This document shows, piece after piece, positions 24,916-35,201 of a stretch of 64,000 bases of DNA. The notes beneath the pieces were generated by a model. The model did no database searches. It was given only the letters and a program-made list of their open reading frames with translations, and was not told where the DNA came from. Made by a program: the position numbers and the translations under genes. Source of the stretch: an uncultured Bradyrhizobium sp. (GTDB lineage Bacteria; Pseudomonadota; Alphaproteobacteria; Rhizobiales; Xanthobacteraceae); NCBI RefSeq assembly GCF_936928535.1, contig NZ_CAKZHY010000054.1, forward strand, positions 35,779 through 99,778, given 5' to 3'. The first letter of the stretch is position 1, and each line of letters begins with the position of its first letter.

Positions 24916-26685
24916 ATGACGGTATCTTCCAAGCTGTGGCCGATCGTGACGGTGCCGATCGAGAATGAAAGCGACGTCGTCGCGGTGCGCCAGCGGGCCC
25001 ACCGTCTCGCGGATCTCCTGGGATTCGATCGACAGGACCAGACCCGGATTGCCACCGCGGTCTCCGAGCTCGCCCGCAACGCCTATGGTTACGCCGGCGG
25101 CGGCCGCGCTGAATTCGTTCTTGATGCGGGTTCAGCACCACAACGATTTGTCGTCCGCATCTGCGACAAGGGTCCCGGCATCGAAAATCTCCAGGTCATA
25201 CTCGATGGGCAGTACCGCTCGCAAAGCGGCATGGGCCTCGGCTTGGTCGGCGCACGCCGGCTGATGGATACGTTCAGCATCGATTCGAAGCCGGGCAAGG
25301 GCACCACAGTCGAAGTGGGCCACAGGCTGCCGTCGCGGCTCGAACCATGGCCGCGCGCCAAACTGACCGAGATCGCATCCAGCCTGAAGAAGGAAACCTC
25401 GTCCAATCCCTTGAGCGCCTTGCGGGAGCAAAATCGGGAGCTGATGCAGAGTCTGGAGGAATTGCGGCGGCGCGAAGAAGAGAGCAAGGAGCTCAATCAA
25501 GAGCTCGGTGACACCAATCGCGGCGTTGTGGCACTGTATGCCGAGCTCGACGGCCGCGCCGAGCAGCTGCGGCAGGCGAGCGAGCTCAAGACACGCTTTC
25601 TCTCGAACATGAGCCACGAATTCAGGACCCCGCTGAATTCCGTGCTGGCGCTATCCCGTCTCCTGCTCGACCGTATCGACGGCGATCTCACCGCCGAACA
25701 GGAACGCCAGGTCGGTTATATCAGGCGATCGGCGGAGAGCCTGCTTGAACTCGTCAACGACATGCTCGACCTCGCCAAGGTCGAGGCCGGCAAGGCCGAG
25801 GTCAAGCCAGTGCGTTTCGCCGTGACCAGCCTGTTCGGAGCCTTGCGGGGCGCGTTGAAACCGCTATTGACCAGCGCGTCCGTGGAATTGCTGTTCGAGC
25901 CGTCGCAGGACCTGCCGGCGCTCTACACCGACGAAGCCAAAGTCGCACAGATCTTGCGTAATCTGATCTCGAATGCGCTGAAGTTCACCGAGGAAGGCGA
26001 AGTCCAAGTCACGGCAAGACGGAGCGAAGATGGCGCAAGCATCATCTTCGCCGTGCGCGACACCGGCATCGGGATTGCGCCCGAGCATCACGAGCGCATC
26101 TTCGAGGAATTCTCGCAGGTCGATACCAAATTGCAGAGAAGGGTCAAGGGCACCGGCCTCGGCCTGCCCTTGTCACGGTCGCTGGCGCGGCTGCTCGGCG
26201 GCGATCTCACCGTCGCAAGTAGTCTCGGACAAGGTTCGGTTTTCTCGCTGACCATCCCAGCCTTTCTCGGCAGTCCTGATCGTGAAATGCTTGGCGCTCC
26301 CGGTGATGGCAGCAAATCCGTGCTGTTGATCGACGACGATGAGACGTTCCGCTATGTGATGCGCCAAATTGTCGGCAACGAGTCGCGTTATGAATTCATG
26401 GAGGCGGACGGCGGCGAAGAAGGTCTGAGGCTCGCCCGCGAAAAGCAACCCGACGTCATTATCCTCGACCTCCAGATGCCGGCCGTGGACGGCTTCACGG
26501 TACTTCAGCAGCTGGCCGGCGACGAGCGCACCAGCATTATCCCCGTCGTGGTGTCAACGTCCATGACGATCGACGACTCGCTGAGGTCTCGCTTACCGGA
26601 GCGCGTGCGGCTGATCTCCAAGAACGCAATCTCCCGCGAAAGCGTCTCGTCGTTCCTGCGCGACGCCGTTCAGGAGGTCTCATGA
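24916..26685 (+). CDS. Hybrid histidine kinase with N-terminal RsbT-like domain
   Basis: 589 residues. The order is: RsbT-like GHKL domain (1-150; [29 protein letters not shown]), coiled coil (about 165-220, [20 protein letters not shown]), HisKA with phospho-acceptor His234 ([11 protein letters not shown]), HATPase ([17 protein letters not shown]), and a receiver with Asp518 (ILDLQMP). There is no transmembrane segment, so it is cytoplasmic. It links a stressosome-type switch domain physically to phosphorelay signalling. ATG 24916 is chosen because upstream codons overlap the phosphatase gene. Confidence 0.9.
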   Translation: MTVSSKLWPIVTVPIENESDVVAVRQRAHRLADLLGFDRQDQTRIATAVSELARNAYGYAGGGRAEFVLDAGSAPQRFVVRICDKGPGIENLQVILDGQYRSQSGMGLGLVGARRLMDTFSIDSKPGKGTTVEVGHRLPSRLEPWPRAKLTEIASSLKKETSSNPLSALREQNRELMQSLEELRRREEESKELNQELGDTNRGVVALYAELDGRAEQLRQASELKTRFLSNMSHEFRTPLNSVLALSRLLLDRIDGDLTAEQERQVGYIRRSAESLLELVNDMLDLAKVEAGKAEVKPVRFAVTSLFGALRGALKPLLTSASVELLFEPSQDLPALYTDEAKVAQILRNLISNALKFTEEGEVQVTARRSEDGASIIFAVRDTGIGIAPEHHERIFEEFSQVDTKLQRRVKGTGLGLPLSRSLARLLGGDLTVASSLGQGSVFSLTIPAFLGSPDREMLGAPGDGSKSVLLIDDDETFRYVMRQIVGNESRYEFMEADGGEEGLRLAREKQPDVIILDLQMPAVDGFTVLQQLAGDERTSIIPVVVSTSMTIDDSLRSRLPERVRLISKNAISRESVSSFLRDAVQEVS

Positions 26686-28313
26686 GCGCGCACGAAAAGA
26701 TCATCGTCCTGAACGTCGATGACCTCGAATCGCAGCGCTACGTGAAAACCCGCGACCTCCACGCCGCGGGTTTTGCAGTCATCGAAGCAAAGTCCGGCGC
26801 GGAAGCGCTCCGCCTCGTCGAGCAGCACAGGCCCCCGCTTGTCCTGCTTGACGTCCAGCTGCCTGACATCAGCGGATTCGAGGTCTGTGCCTTCATCAAG
26901 AAAAAGTGGCCGGAAGTGATGGTGCTTCAGACGTCGGCGACGTTTACGACGGCCGACGACCGCGTCGTCGGACTCAACGCCGGCGCCGATTCCTACCTGG
27001 TGCAACCAGCCGAACCGCTTGAGCTGGCCGCCGCGATCAACGCGCTGCTGCGTGTCCGCCGCTCGGAGGACGCCCTGCGCGCGCTCAACGCCACGCTGGA
27101 CAAGCAAGTTCAGGCACGTACCGAAGAACTGGAGCAGGCCAACCAACAATTGCGCCAAGAAGTCGCGCAACGCAAAAAAGCCGAGTCCGCACTGCTGCAA
27201 GCCCAGAAGATGGAGGCGGTCGGGCAGCTGACGGGTGGCTTGGCCCACGACTTCAACAATCTACTCACCGCGGTGGTTGGCAACCTTGACATGATCCGGT
27301 CGCGGTCGACGGAGCCACGTATCACGCGGCTCGCGGACAACGCCTTCAAGGCGGCCGAACGCGGTTCGAAACTGACCGCGCAGCTCCTTGCATTCTCGCG
27401 GACACAGAAGCTGGCGACGGAATCGGTCGACATCAATCGCCTGATCGAGGGGTCATTTGAGCTGCTCAATCAGTCGCTCGGTGCCAACGTCACCATCAAG
27501 ACCAATCTCGATCCAATTGCGCCGTCCGTGATCGCCGACGGTAACCAGCTCGAGGTTGGCATTCTCAACCTGGCGATCAACGCGCGCGACGCGATGCCGG
27601 ACGGCGGAACGTTGACGATTACGACCGCCTGCGACGATGCCGACGAACGCAGGGTGATGTTGTCAGTAACCGACACGGGGACCGGCATGCCACCGGAGGT
27701 GATCGCGCGCGCCTTCGATCCGTTTTTTACGACCAAGCCTCCGGGCAAGGGGACGGGACTTGGGTTGTCGCAGGTTTACGGGCTCGTGCGGCAAATGGGC
27801 GGCGACGTCGAGATCAATAGCGAGGTCGGCAAGGGCACCTCAGTTCGGCTGCTGCTTCGCCGGGCGGCCGCTGCCATGGGCTTCGATACGGAGTCGTCTG
27901 GAGCGGCCGAGAGCGGCCACGCCGAACGAATCCTGGTGGTCGATGACGATCACGACGTCCGAGGTCTCATGACGAGCTTCCTGTCCGAGATCGGATACTC
28001 GGTGCACGAGGCAGATCATGGCGCGGCAGCGCTTGCAATTCAGAAGTCGGTGAATCCGCAGTTGATGATCATCGATTTTTCGATGCCGGGCACGAACGGC
28101 GCCGAGGTGGTCAAGGCAGCCCGGGTTGTACAACCCTCGCTGCCCGTGCTGTTCGTCAGCGGCTACGCCGATTCGGCCGCACTGGAGTCTGCGATGGGGT
28201 CTGCTCCCTTCCTGCGTAAGCCCTTCCGGCCAGCCGAGCTGGCTCAAGCGGTCAGGACCGCCCTAGATAAAGGCGGGCCTGAGGCTGTGACTTCGGAAGG
28301 ATCCGTAAGATGA
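26682..28313 (+). CDS. REC-HisKA-HATPase-REC hybrid histidine kinase
   Basis: 543 residues. Receiver 1 has Asp57 (VLLDVQLPD); a coiled-coil linker (about 140-180) leads to the histidine box with His189 ([15 protein letters not shown]), the ATPase domain ([11 protein letters not shown]) and receiver 2 with Asp465 (MIIDFSMPG). It is cytoplasmic. Starting in ATGA overlap with the preceding kinase, it probably acts next in the same relay. The LAHDFNNLL type of H-box is common in alphaproteobacterial soluble hybrid kinases. Confidence 0.92.
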   Translation: MSAHEKIIVLNVDDLESQRYVKTRDLHAAGFAVIEAKSGAEALRLVEQHRPPLVLLDVQLPDISGFEVCAFIKKKWPEVMVLQTSATFTTADDRVVGLNAGADSYLVQPAEPLELAAAINALLRVRRSEDALRALNATLDKQVQARTEELEQANQQLRQEVAQRKKAESALLQAQKMEAVGQLTGGLAHDFNNLLTAVVGNLDMIRSRSTEPRITRLADNAFKAAERGSKLTAQLLAFSRTQKLATESVDINRLIEGSFELLNQSLGANVTIKTNLDPIAPSVIADGNQLEVGILNLAINARDAMPDGGTLTITTACDDADERRVMLSVTDTGTGMPPEVIARAFDPFFTTKPPGKGTGLGLSQVYGLVRQMGGDVEINSEVGKGTSVRLLLRRAAAAMGFDTESSGAAESGHAERILVVDDDHDVRGLMTSFLSEIGYSVHEADHGAAALAIQKSVNPQLMIIDFSMPGTNGAEVVKAARVVQPSLPVLFVSGYADSAALESAMGSAPFLRKPFRPAELAQAVRTALDKGGPEAVTSEGSVR

Positions 28314-28666
28314 CCCTTTCGATCCTTCTGGTTGAAGACGAAGTCATGATCCGGATGATGGTCGCTGATATGGTAGAGACGCTGGGCCACCAAATCGCGG
28401 CTGAGGCAGGAAACATCGACCAAGCGATGGAGCTGGCACAGTCTGCGAGCTTTGATTTTGCAATCATCGACATGAACTTGAATGGTATTATGAGCTTTCC
28501 GATCGCCGACGCGATCGCATCACGGGAGATTCCTTTCATCTTCGCATCGGGCTACGGCTCAACCAGGGACTTCGGTCAGCAGCGACAGGCACTTGTGCTT
28601 CAAAAGCCGTTCACAATCGAAAATCTCGAGACAGCGATCAAGCAGGCGCAACACGTTGAATCTTGA
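28310..28666 (+). CDS. Single-domain response regulator
   Basis: 118-residue stand-alone receiver with acidic pocket (VEDE) and phospho-acceptor Asp54 (AIIDMNLNG), and the conserved Lys in LQKPFTIENL. It has no output domain, so it would be a phosphate shuttle or sink, or act by protein contact. Translationally coupled to the upstream kinase (ATGA), it is the last gene of the operon. No histidine phosphotransferase or DNA-binding regulator is present in the operon. Confidence 0.92.
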   Translation: MTLSILLVEDEVMIRMMVADMVETLGHQIAAEAGNIDQAMELAQSASFDFAIIDMNLNGIMSFPIADAIASREIPFIFASGYGSTRDFGQQRQALVLQKPFTIENLETAIKQAQHVES

Positions 28667-28825
28667 GTGCGGCCGGCAGGCGCAGACGAATGTCCGCATC
28701 GGGTCCACAAGCCCTCCTTAAGCCCGGAAAGCACAATGTCTGCGGATGGCGCAATAGACCCATGTACCGACTTTGGAAAGAAAAAGCCGCGCGAAGTGTA
28801 TCGTGCAGGCTGAACATAGGTTTGT

Positions 28826-28858
28826 CGACCTCCACCGCACGATAGCAAGCCACAACGA
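28826..28858. repeat. Direct repeat, left copy
   Basis: CGACCTCC followed by a 22-base stretch (28837-28858, ending AAGCCACAACGA) that recurs exactly at 32055-32076, also preceded by CGACCTCC. The two copies flank the LysR/binding protein/hydrolase block of about 3.2 kb. It lies in a 261-base gap with no gene. Confidence 0.6.
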
Positions 28859-28927
28859 AGGGCAGGGGCTTCGAAGCCCCGCTGAAGCCCACTACAGTCC
28901 ACCGCAGACATCAGGCGTTTCACCGTT

Positions 28928-29860
28928 TCATCGTTTGGCCATTTGCTTTGCGATCTCACGGGCGCCGTCGATGACGAGTTGCGCAACTGGAGTGACGGCG
29001 CGATCCTTGACGGTGACCATCCCGTTTGGTCGACGTGCCGGCGGCAGCGCGACGGATAGGACCTTGAGCGCCGACCCCTTGGTGAGGAATGTGAGTGCGG
29101 AAGCCGGGAAGACCGTGATGAACCGCCCCGTCTCCAGCAGGCTGACCCGCATATGGGGGGAATCAGTGACCACCGTCGCGCGTGGATAATCAAACCCGCC
29201 GTTGCGAAAAGCTTGCGTAAGAATCGATCCGATCACGCTCTCCCGGGGTGGCAGGACCCATCGCTCCGCCGCGAGATCGGAGAGCCGGATATTGCGCCGC
29301 CGCGCCCAGGGATTTTTGGCACCCGCCGCGACAACATAGCTATCTTCAAAAAGAGGTTCGAAATGCAGCCGCTCGTTGGTGAGCGGGCCGCTGCTCCGCA
29401 CGATCAGCAGATCGACTTTGCGCTCGTTCAGGTCGCGGTGCAGTGTTTCGGGGTAGCCGGTTATGAGCTCAAATCTGATCCGAGGATGCCGCCGGGAGAG
29501 CTGATCGATGAGAGCGGAAACGAAACTCGCCGCCAGAAAGGCCGTGCTTCCAATCCGCACCTCGCCCGCGGTGGGATCGGCCAGGAATTCGATGCTCTTC
29601 ACGCCGCGGCGTAGTTCGTCGAAAACGGCAGCGCCACAATCGAGCAGGGCGCGGCCGCACTCGGTCGGCTCGATTCCGCGCCGGTGGCGATCCAGCAGGC
29701 GGACGCCGAGCGCATGTTCAAGCTCCGCGATCGATCTGGAGATATTTGGCTGGGTCGTATCGAGCATGAGCGCCGCCTTGCCCATACTGCCGGCCTGCAC
29801 CACCGCCATGAGCACATGCAGGTCCTGCAGCTTCATTCGTTTTCCGATGCGATCGCTCAT
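28928..29860 (-). CDS. LysR family transcriptional regulator
   Basis: LysR-type regulator of about 310 residues. The helix-turn-helix is in MKLQDLHVLMAVVQAGSMGKAA...TQPNISRSIAELE; the effector domain follows. ATG 29860 (MSDRIGKRM) is preferred by comparison with the common N-terminus of this subfamily; 29878, 29866 and 29836 are in-frame alternatives. It is divergent from a tricarboxylate-type binding protein gene, the usual arrangement for a LysR controlling its neighbour. The inducer is unknown. Confidence 0.9.
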   Translation of the reverse strand: MSDRIGKRMKLQDLHVLMAVVQAGSMGKAALMLDTTQPNISRSIAELEHALGVRLLDRHRRGIEPTECGRALLDCGAAVFDELRRGVKSIEFLADPTAGEVRIGSTAFLAASFVSALIDQLSRRHPRIRFELITGYPETLHRDLNERKVDLLIVRSSGPLTNERLHFEPLFEDSYVVAAGAKNPWARRRNIRLSDLAAERWVLPPRESVIGSILTQAFRNGGFDYPRATVVTDSPHMRVSLLETGRFITVFPASALTFLTKGSALKVLSVALPPARRPNGMVTVKDRAVTPVAQLVIDGAREIAKQMAKR

Positions 29861-29994
29861 CTGCATGAAATCACCCATTTCCGTTCTGAGATGACACCAT
29901 CAGACTTTAGCCTTATGCGCTTATGGCAGCATCAACTATCGTCGAACCGTTGAGGAGGTCCCCGCGAGAGTGCGGGTTCGATGGAGCAAAGCCG

Positions 29995-30975
29995 ATGACG
30001 CCTTCCCGACGTCACTTCCTGCGCGTTGCAGCTGGCGTGGCTGCGCCAGCTTTGCTGCTGGGCCTTGCCCGAGCGGATGCTTACCCGTCGCGGCCAGTCC
30101 GGATCATGGTCGGCTTTGCCGCGGGCGGCCCGAACGACATCCTTGCGCGTCTGGTCGGGCAATGGTGTTCGGAGCGGCTTGGCCAGCAATTCATCGTCGA
30201 GAACCGTCCCGGCGCAGGGAGCAACATCGCCACCGAGGCGGTCGTGCGCGCGTCTCCGGATGGCTACACTCTCCTGCTTGTCGGTTCGCCCAATGCGATC
30301 AATGCCACGCTCTATCGGAATCTCGATTTCAATTTCCTGCACGATATCGCACCAGTCGTGGGGGTGAGCCGCGGCGCCTTGGTGATGGTGGTGCACCCAT
30401 CGGTTCCAGCCAGCACAATTCCAGAGTTCATCGCCTATGCCAAAGCCAATCCCGGGAGACTCTCCTATGGTTCGGGCGGCGTGGGCGGGATCACCCATAT
30501 CGCCGCGGAGCTGTTCAAGCAGGAAGCCGGCGGGCTCGATCTTCAGCATGTGCCCTATCGAGGCGTGGCGCCGGCGATCACGGATCTGCTCGGCGGCCAG
30601 GTGCAGGTCGTTTTCGTGAATTTGGCGCCATCGATCGCCTATATCGGCAGCGGCAGGCTGCGCGCGCTCGGGATCACGACGGCGACGCGATCCGATGCGT
30701 TACCGAATGTGCCAGCCATCGGTGAGTTCGTGCCCGGTTACGAGGCGAGTTCGGTGTTCGGCATCGGCGCGCCAAGGAATACGCCGACCGAGATTATCCA
30801 GAAGCTCAACAGCGAGGCCAACGCTGCACTGGCCGATTCCGGCTTCAAGATGCGCCTCCGCAGCCTCGATGCGGCGGGACTGGGCGGTTCGCCCTCGGAT
30901 TTTGGCATTGTCATGGCCGCTGAAACCGAGAAGTGGGCCAAGGTGATGCGGCTGGCGAACATCCACCCGGAATAG
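29995..30975 (+). CDS. Tripartite tricarboxylate transporter binding protein (Bug/TctC family)
   Basis: 326-residue periplasmic binding protein. The signal sequence starts with a twin-arginine-like MTPSRRHFLRVAAGVAAPALLLG. The mature part has family signatures YPSRPVRIMVGFAAGGPNDILAR-type start and VPYRGVAPAITDLLGGQV. Bug proteins bind carboxylates. No TctA/TctB membrane genes are adjacent, which is common for this expanded family. It lies 15 bases ahead of the hydrolase gene's longest possible start, so the two are probably cotranscribed. Confidence 0.9.
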   Translation: MTPSRRHFLRVAAGVAAPALLLGLARADAYPSRPVRIMVGFAAGGPNDILARLVGQWCSERLGQQFIVENRPGAGSNIATEAVVRASPDGYTLLLVGSPNAINATLYRNLDFNFLHDIAPVVGVSRGALVMVVHPSVPASTIPEFIAYAKANPGRLSYGSGGVGGITHIAAELFKQEAGGLDLQHVPYRGVAPAITDLLGGQVQVVFVNLAPSIAYIGSGRLRALGITTATRSDALPNVPAIGEFVPGYEASSVFGIGAPRNTPTEIIQKLNSEANAALADSGFKMRLRSLDAAGLGGSPSDFGIVMAAETEKWAKVMRLANIHPE

Positions 30976-31070
30976 CGCGGTCGTCTCAGATGGCCGCAGC
31001 CACCGTACGGTGGATTCGCGGCCAGAGCAGACATTGGCCTCCATCCCTCGAACGACATGTTGCATTCGTC

Positions 31071-31775
31071 ATGCTCGGGACATTCAGCAAGATCTGCGCA
31101 AAAGACGGCGGCGCGTTCGATTGCTATCTGGTCGTGCCCGCGCTGCACAAGCCGCGTGCTGGAATTGTGCTCGCTTCCGCTATTCATGGCGTGGATGCGG
31201 ACATACTCGCGATCGCCGACGAACTTGCCGCATACGGCTTCGTTGTGGCGGTGCCGGATCTGTTCTGGCGCTCGATCGCCGGCCCGCTTTCGCGTAACGA
31301 CCCACGCGCGGCCCAGCGCGCGCAGCCGCGCCTCGAGCAAATCAAGGCCGGCGAAGACGATATGATCGACACCTTGATTCACCTCGGCACTATCCCGCAA
31401 TTCAATGGCCGGGCGGCGGTTATGGGGTTTTGCTATGGTGGTCCGTACGCAATTCTTGGCCCAAAGCGGCTTGGTTATGCTGCCGGCATCTGCTGTCACG
31501 GATCCGAGATGCTGGACTTTCGTCACGAGCTTGTCGGGATTCGCGAGCCGGTCTGCCTCATCTGGGGCGACAAGGACAACCGGGCGCCGGCCGAGGTGCT
31601 GGACGCGTATCGTGATCTGGCGGCGTGCGCGGCCAACGTTGAAGTGCACGTCTTTCCCGGCGTCCTGCACGGCTACATGATGCGAGCAAGCCCGTCCTTC
31701 AACCGGGCGGCACATGAGTTTTCGATCAAGCGTGCCCGTGAAATTCTTGGAGGTCTCGAGTCGACGGATCGTTGA
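31071..31775 (+). CDS. Dienelactone hydrolase family protein
   Basis: Alpha/beta hydrolase of 234 residues. The nucleophile Cys121 (GFCYGG) is where carboxymethylenebutenolidase has its Cys, and GDKDNRAP and VLHGYM supply the Asp and His. The ATG at 31071 aligns the N-terminus with characterised enzymes; 30990 is a longer in-frame alternative. It could hydrolyse a lactone from ring-cleavage chemistry, but no chlorocatechol or protoanemonin genes accompany it. Confidence 0.85.
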   Translation: MLGTFSKICAKDGGAFDCYLVVPALHKPRAGIVLASAIHGVDADILAIADELAAYGFVVAVPDLFWRSIAGPLSRNDPRAAQRAQPRLEQIKAGEDDMIDTLIHLGTIPQFNGRAAVMGFCYGGPYAILGPKRLGYAAGICCHGSEMLDFRHELVGIREPVCLIWGDKDNRAPAEVLDAYRDLAACAANVEVHVFPGVLHGYMMRASPSFNRAAHEFSIKRAREILGGLESTDR

Positions 31776-32042
31776 AGAAATTGGGTTCAACGCGTGGGTT
31801 CGGCCGGTCCGTGCGGGCTGAACCAAACTCTTCGATAGCGCGGTACTGCGAGTGTCTTGCCCGACGGGCTTCGTTCTGAAGATGGATATCAGCTCTTGCA
31901 AGCCGGCAGGAAAAAGGACCCGCCTCCGGAGTCAATGGGAAGAACGGAGGGAACGTTACCGCACCCAGCGTACTAAAGGCGCCCGAAGGCGGGGCCGCAA
32001 AGGGCTTAAGTTACCAACGGAGGACGACCGAAATAATTTTGC

Positions 32043-32076
32043 CGACCTCCAGCTGCACGATAGCAAGCCACAACGA
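32043..32076. repeat. Direct repeat, right copy
   Basis: Second copy of the repeat at 28826-28858, same orientation: 8 identical bases, a short variable stretch with one base length difference, then 22 identical bases. See the findings. Confidence 0.6.
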
Positions 32077-32167
32077 TGCGCTCAAGTCAGGGGCAGCTCA
32101 TCCCGCACAGCGGCCTGAGCGACGCCGGCCGAACTTTGTTGCGATGCGCAATATCCGAGGGTTGGCG

Positions 32168-32430
32168 TCAACCTGGCGCAAGCGACGCCGTTTCACCGGC
32201 TGGGATGCTCCAGCGTTCCCAATTGTCGTGGGCGGTCTTCAGCTTGCTGATCCCCTTGTGCAGAAAGATCTGCCAACGCAAGGCCTCATCTTCATCCAGC
32301 GGCAAGGCATTGCCGTCGACGTTCAGGCTGAACCGCGGGCTGCCGTACAAGCCAAAGCCGTCTCTGGGCAGACGGAATTCCTGAATGATACGAACATTGT
32401 TTGCGACCGGCAGCCGAATGGGGCGCTCGG
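32168..32430 (-). pseudogene. Possible coding remnant of unknown family
   Basis: An open minus-strand frame with protein-like character: RIIQEFRLPRDGFGLYGSPR, then LNVDGNALPLDEDEALRW and ISKLKTAHDNWERW. It is bounded by in-frame stops on both sides and lacks a good start, so it resembles an internal or C-terminal piece of a decayed gene. I do not recognise the family. It may also be non-coding. Confidence 0.25.
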
Positions 32431-32721
32431 TTCAACGGCCAAACGTCGAGGAACCCGCCGTCAGCTCCGCGGGCTGTCGTGCAAAGTCGAAGCCGCGTCA
32501 GGGTGTGGCCTGCGTTTGGCGGTTCATATCGGAGATGTCGGACGTCCGGGGAGGGTTGAAGCCATGGGCATCCAGGGACGACGATGATGGCACTATGCCA
32601 CTGTTTTGCCCGACGCATCAAGCTAATTTCTGAAAATCAGCAAGATCGGCGACCAAGCCATTGACATCGTTGTCGCCGGCTACTGTGCATGGGGTTGTTT
32701 TTGACTTTTGGTCAGCGGCCC

Positions 32722-33435
32722 TCAGTGTCCGCCGAGATAGGCCGTGATCAGCCTTTTGTCGTGGATGAGATCCTTGGCGGGGCCGGACTGCACGATCTCG
32801 CCGGTCTCCAGCACATAGCCGTAATCGGCCGTCTCCAGCGCGGCGCGGGCGTTCTGCTCAACCAGCAGGATCGACACGCCGAGATCGCGCAGCGAGGCGA
32901 TGGTGCGGAAGATCTCGCGCACGATCAGCGGCGCAAGGCCGAGGCTCGGCTCGTCCAGCATCAGCAGTTTTGGCTTCGCCATCAGCGCGCGGCCGAGCGC
33001 GAGCATCTGGCGCTCGCCGCCGGAGAGGGTGCCGGCGGCCTGGCGCTGCCGCTCCTTCAGGCGAGGGAAGCGGCTATAGACCTCGTCCAGCGTCTTCTGC
33101 ACGCCCGAGCGATCGCGCAGGCTGTAGGAGCCGAGCAGGAGATTGTCGGCGACCGACATGTCGGAGAACAGCTCGCGCTTCTCCGGCACGAGGCACAGCC
33201 TGCGCTCGACCCGATCCTCGACCGACATCCTGCCGATGTCGTTGCCCTGAAAGACGAGCCGGCCGCGGGCGGCGAGCAGGCCGATGGCGGCCATCAAGAG
33301 CGTGGTCTTGCCGGCGCCGTTCGGGCCGATCACGGTGACGATCTGCCCTTCCTGCACCGACAGCGAGACGTTGCGGACCGCTTCGACATTGTCGTAGCAG
33401 ATTGTCACGTCTCGCATCGAAAACATCTCGCTCAC
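32722..33435 (-). CDS. livF: Branched-chain-type ABC transporter ATPase (LivF)
   Basis: Cytoplasmic ATPase of 237 residues. Walker A is GPNGAGKTT, the signature motif is LSGGERQML, Walker B is LLMLDEPSLGLAP, followed by the switch His region. It is the last gene of a leftward operon and overlaps the fused permease-ATPase gene by four bases. Members of this HAAT family also import aromatic acids. Given the catabolic neighbours, an aromatic or indolic acid is more likely than leucine (inference). Confidence 0.93.
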   Translation of the reverse strand: MSEMFSMRDVTICYDNVEAVRNVSLSVQEGQIVTVIGPNGAGKTTLLMAAIGLLAARGRLVFQGNDIGRMSVEDRVERRLCLVPEKRELFSDMSVADNLLLGSYSLRDRSGVQKTLDEVYSRFPRLKERQRQAAGTLSGGERQMLALGRALMAKPKLLMLDEPSLGLAPLIVREIFRTIASLRDLGVSILLVEQNARAALETADYGYVLETGEIVQSGPAKDLIHDKRLITAYLGGH

Positions 33436-35201
33436 GCGACGCCTCCGAGATAGGCCTCTTGAACCCGCTCGTCGCTGCGGATCGCGGCGGGCGCGCCTTC
33501 GCAGAGCTTGGAGCCGAAATCGAGCACCACGATGCGGTCGACCAGCGACATCACGAACTCCATGTCGTGCTCGACGATCAGGATGGTCAGGTGGTCCGAC
33601 CGCAGCGAGCGGAGCAGCTCCGCAAGCCGCAGCTTCTCCTGGCGGCGAAGACCGGCCGCCGGCTCGTCCAGCACCAGCAGCGCCGGATCTGCGGCGAGCG
33701 CGCGCGCGATCTCCAGGATGCGCTGGTTGCCGAGCGGCAGATTGCCGGCGAGCTCGAACGGCTTGTCGCCGAGCCCGACGCGTTCGAGCTGCATCAGGGC
33801 TTCGTGCCGCGTGCTGGCCTCCTCACGCCGGTTGAGGCGGAAGGCTCCGGCGAACAGGCCAGTGCTGGTGCGGGCGTAGGTGCCGAGCATCACGTTTTCC
33901 AGCAGGCTCATGCGCGGCCGCAGCTTCACATGCTGGAACGTCCTGGCGATTCCGCCTCTGGCGATGCGGGATTGCGGCTCGCGCGTGATGGGGCGTCCGG
34001 CAAAGACGATCTCGCCCTTGTTGACGCGAAGCGCGCCGGTCAGGCAGTTGAACATCGTGCTCTTGCCGGCGCCGTTCGGGCCGATCACGGCCAGGATCTC
34101 GCCGGAGCGGACTTCGAAGCTGACATTGTTGACGGCGACGAGACCGCCGAACCGGCGCTCTGCGCCGTCGACCTTCAGAAGCAGCTCGCCCGGCGTCGGC
34201 TGCGGGCGGCGGGGCAGCGGCGGCGCAGGTGGCGGCCGCTCGCGTTTGATCTTCGGCAAATAGCGCGCAACGAACGGCACGATGCCCTGGCGGGCCCATT
34301 GCAGGAACAGGATGAACAGGGCGGAGAAGGCGACGATCTCGAGCTGGCCGGAGGCGCCCTTGGCGATCAGCGGCAGATAGTCCTGCACGCTGTTCTTGAG
34401 CAGCGTGACGATGGCGGCGCCCACGACGCCGCCAAGCAGGCTGCCGGCGCCGCCGACCATCGACATCATCAGATATTCGATGCCCATGCCGGCATCGAAC
34501 GGGCCCGGGCTGATGAAGCGGCTCATATGGGCGTAAAGCCAGCCCGAGAGCGAGGCGAGGAACGCCGCGATCACGAAGGTGACGAGCTTGATCTTGAAGG
34601 CGTTGATGCCGAGGCTCTCGACCAGGATGTTGCCGCCGCGCAGCGCGCGCATGGCGCGGCCGAGCCGGGAGTCCAGCAGATTGTAGCCGAGGAAGAGCAC
34701 CATGGCGACGATGCCCCAGATCAGGAAGTAGATCTGAGAGCTGGTCGCGAGCGCAAGCGATCCGATGCTGATCGGCGGGATCGAGGAGATGCCGTTGAAG
34801 CGGCCGAGCCCGTCGACATTGCCGAACAGGAAGCCGATCGCGAGACCCCAGGCGACGGTCGAGAGCGACAGGAAATGGCCCTGCAGCCGCAAAGTGACGA
34901 CGCCGAGGATGGCGGCGACGCAGCAGGTCAGCACCACGCCGAACACGAGGCCGAGCCACGGCGAATATCCGTTCAGCGCGGAGACCCAGGCGGTGGCATA
35001 GGCCGCGATGCCGACGAACGCCGCCTGTCCAAACGACACGATGCCGCCGACGCCGGTGAGCAGAGCAAGGCCGATCGCGACCAGCGAATAGATGCCGATA
35101 TAGTTCATCAGCGTGATGCTGAACGGGCTGAGGACGAGCGGCGCGAGCGCCAGGCACACCACCGCTGCCACTGCCACGAGCTGAACGTGAAGGCGCCTCA
35201 T
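33432..35201 (-). CDS. Fused LivM permease - LivG ATPase
   Basis: 589-residue fusion. Residues about 1-325 are a LivM-type permease with many hydrophobic segments ([35 protein letters not shown]). After a proline-rich linker ([16 protein letters not shown], about residue 335) comes a LivG-type ATPase with Walker [10 protein letters not shown], signature [15 protein letters not shown] and Walker [12 protein letters not shown]. One ATPase tethered to the permease plus a separate LivF would form the heterodimeric motor. Such fusions recur in Bradyrhizobium transporters. Confidence 0.93.
   Translation of the reverse strand: MRRLHVQLVAVAAVVCLALAPLVLSPFSITLMNYIGIYSLVAIGLALLTGVGGIVSFGQAAFVGIAAYATAWVSALNGYSPWLGLVFGVVLTCCVAAILGVVTLRLQGHFLSLSTVAWGLAIGFLFGNVDGLGRFNGISSIPPISIGSLALATSSQIYFLIWGIVAMVLFLGYNLLDSRLGRAMRALRGGNILVESLGINAFKIKLVTFVIAAFLASLSGWLYAHMSRFISPGPFDAGMGIEYLMMSMVGGAGSLLGGVVGAAIVTLLKNSVQDYLPLIAKGASGQLEIVAFSALFILFLQWARQGIVPFVARYLPKIKRERPPPAPPLPRRPQPTPGELLLKVDGAERRFGGLVAVNNVSFEVRSGEILAVIGPNGAGKSTMFNCLTGALRVNKGEIVFAGRPITREPQSRIARGGIARTFQHVKLRPRMSLLENVMLGTYARTSTGLFAGAFRLNRREEASTRHEALMQLERVGLGDKPFELAGNLPLGNQRILEIARALAADPALLVLDEPAAGLRRQEKLRLAELLRSLRSDHLTILIVEHDMEFVMSLVDRIVVLDFGSKLCEGAPAAIRSDERVQEAYLGGVA

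Larger units (their letters stand above)
31776..32721. other. Gene-poor interval with decayed sequence
   Basis: About 945 bases with no convincing intact gene. It holds the right copy of the direct repeat (32043-32076), a possible leftward coding remnant (32168-32430) and stop-rich sequence. Composition is more AT-rich and patchy than the operons on both sides. It separates the LysR block from the branched-chain transporter operon and looks like an insertion or deletion scar. Confidence 0.5.
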
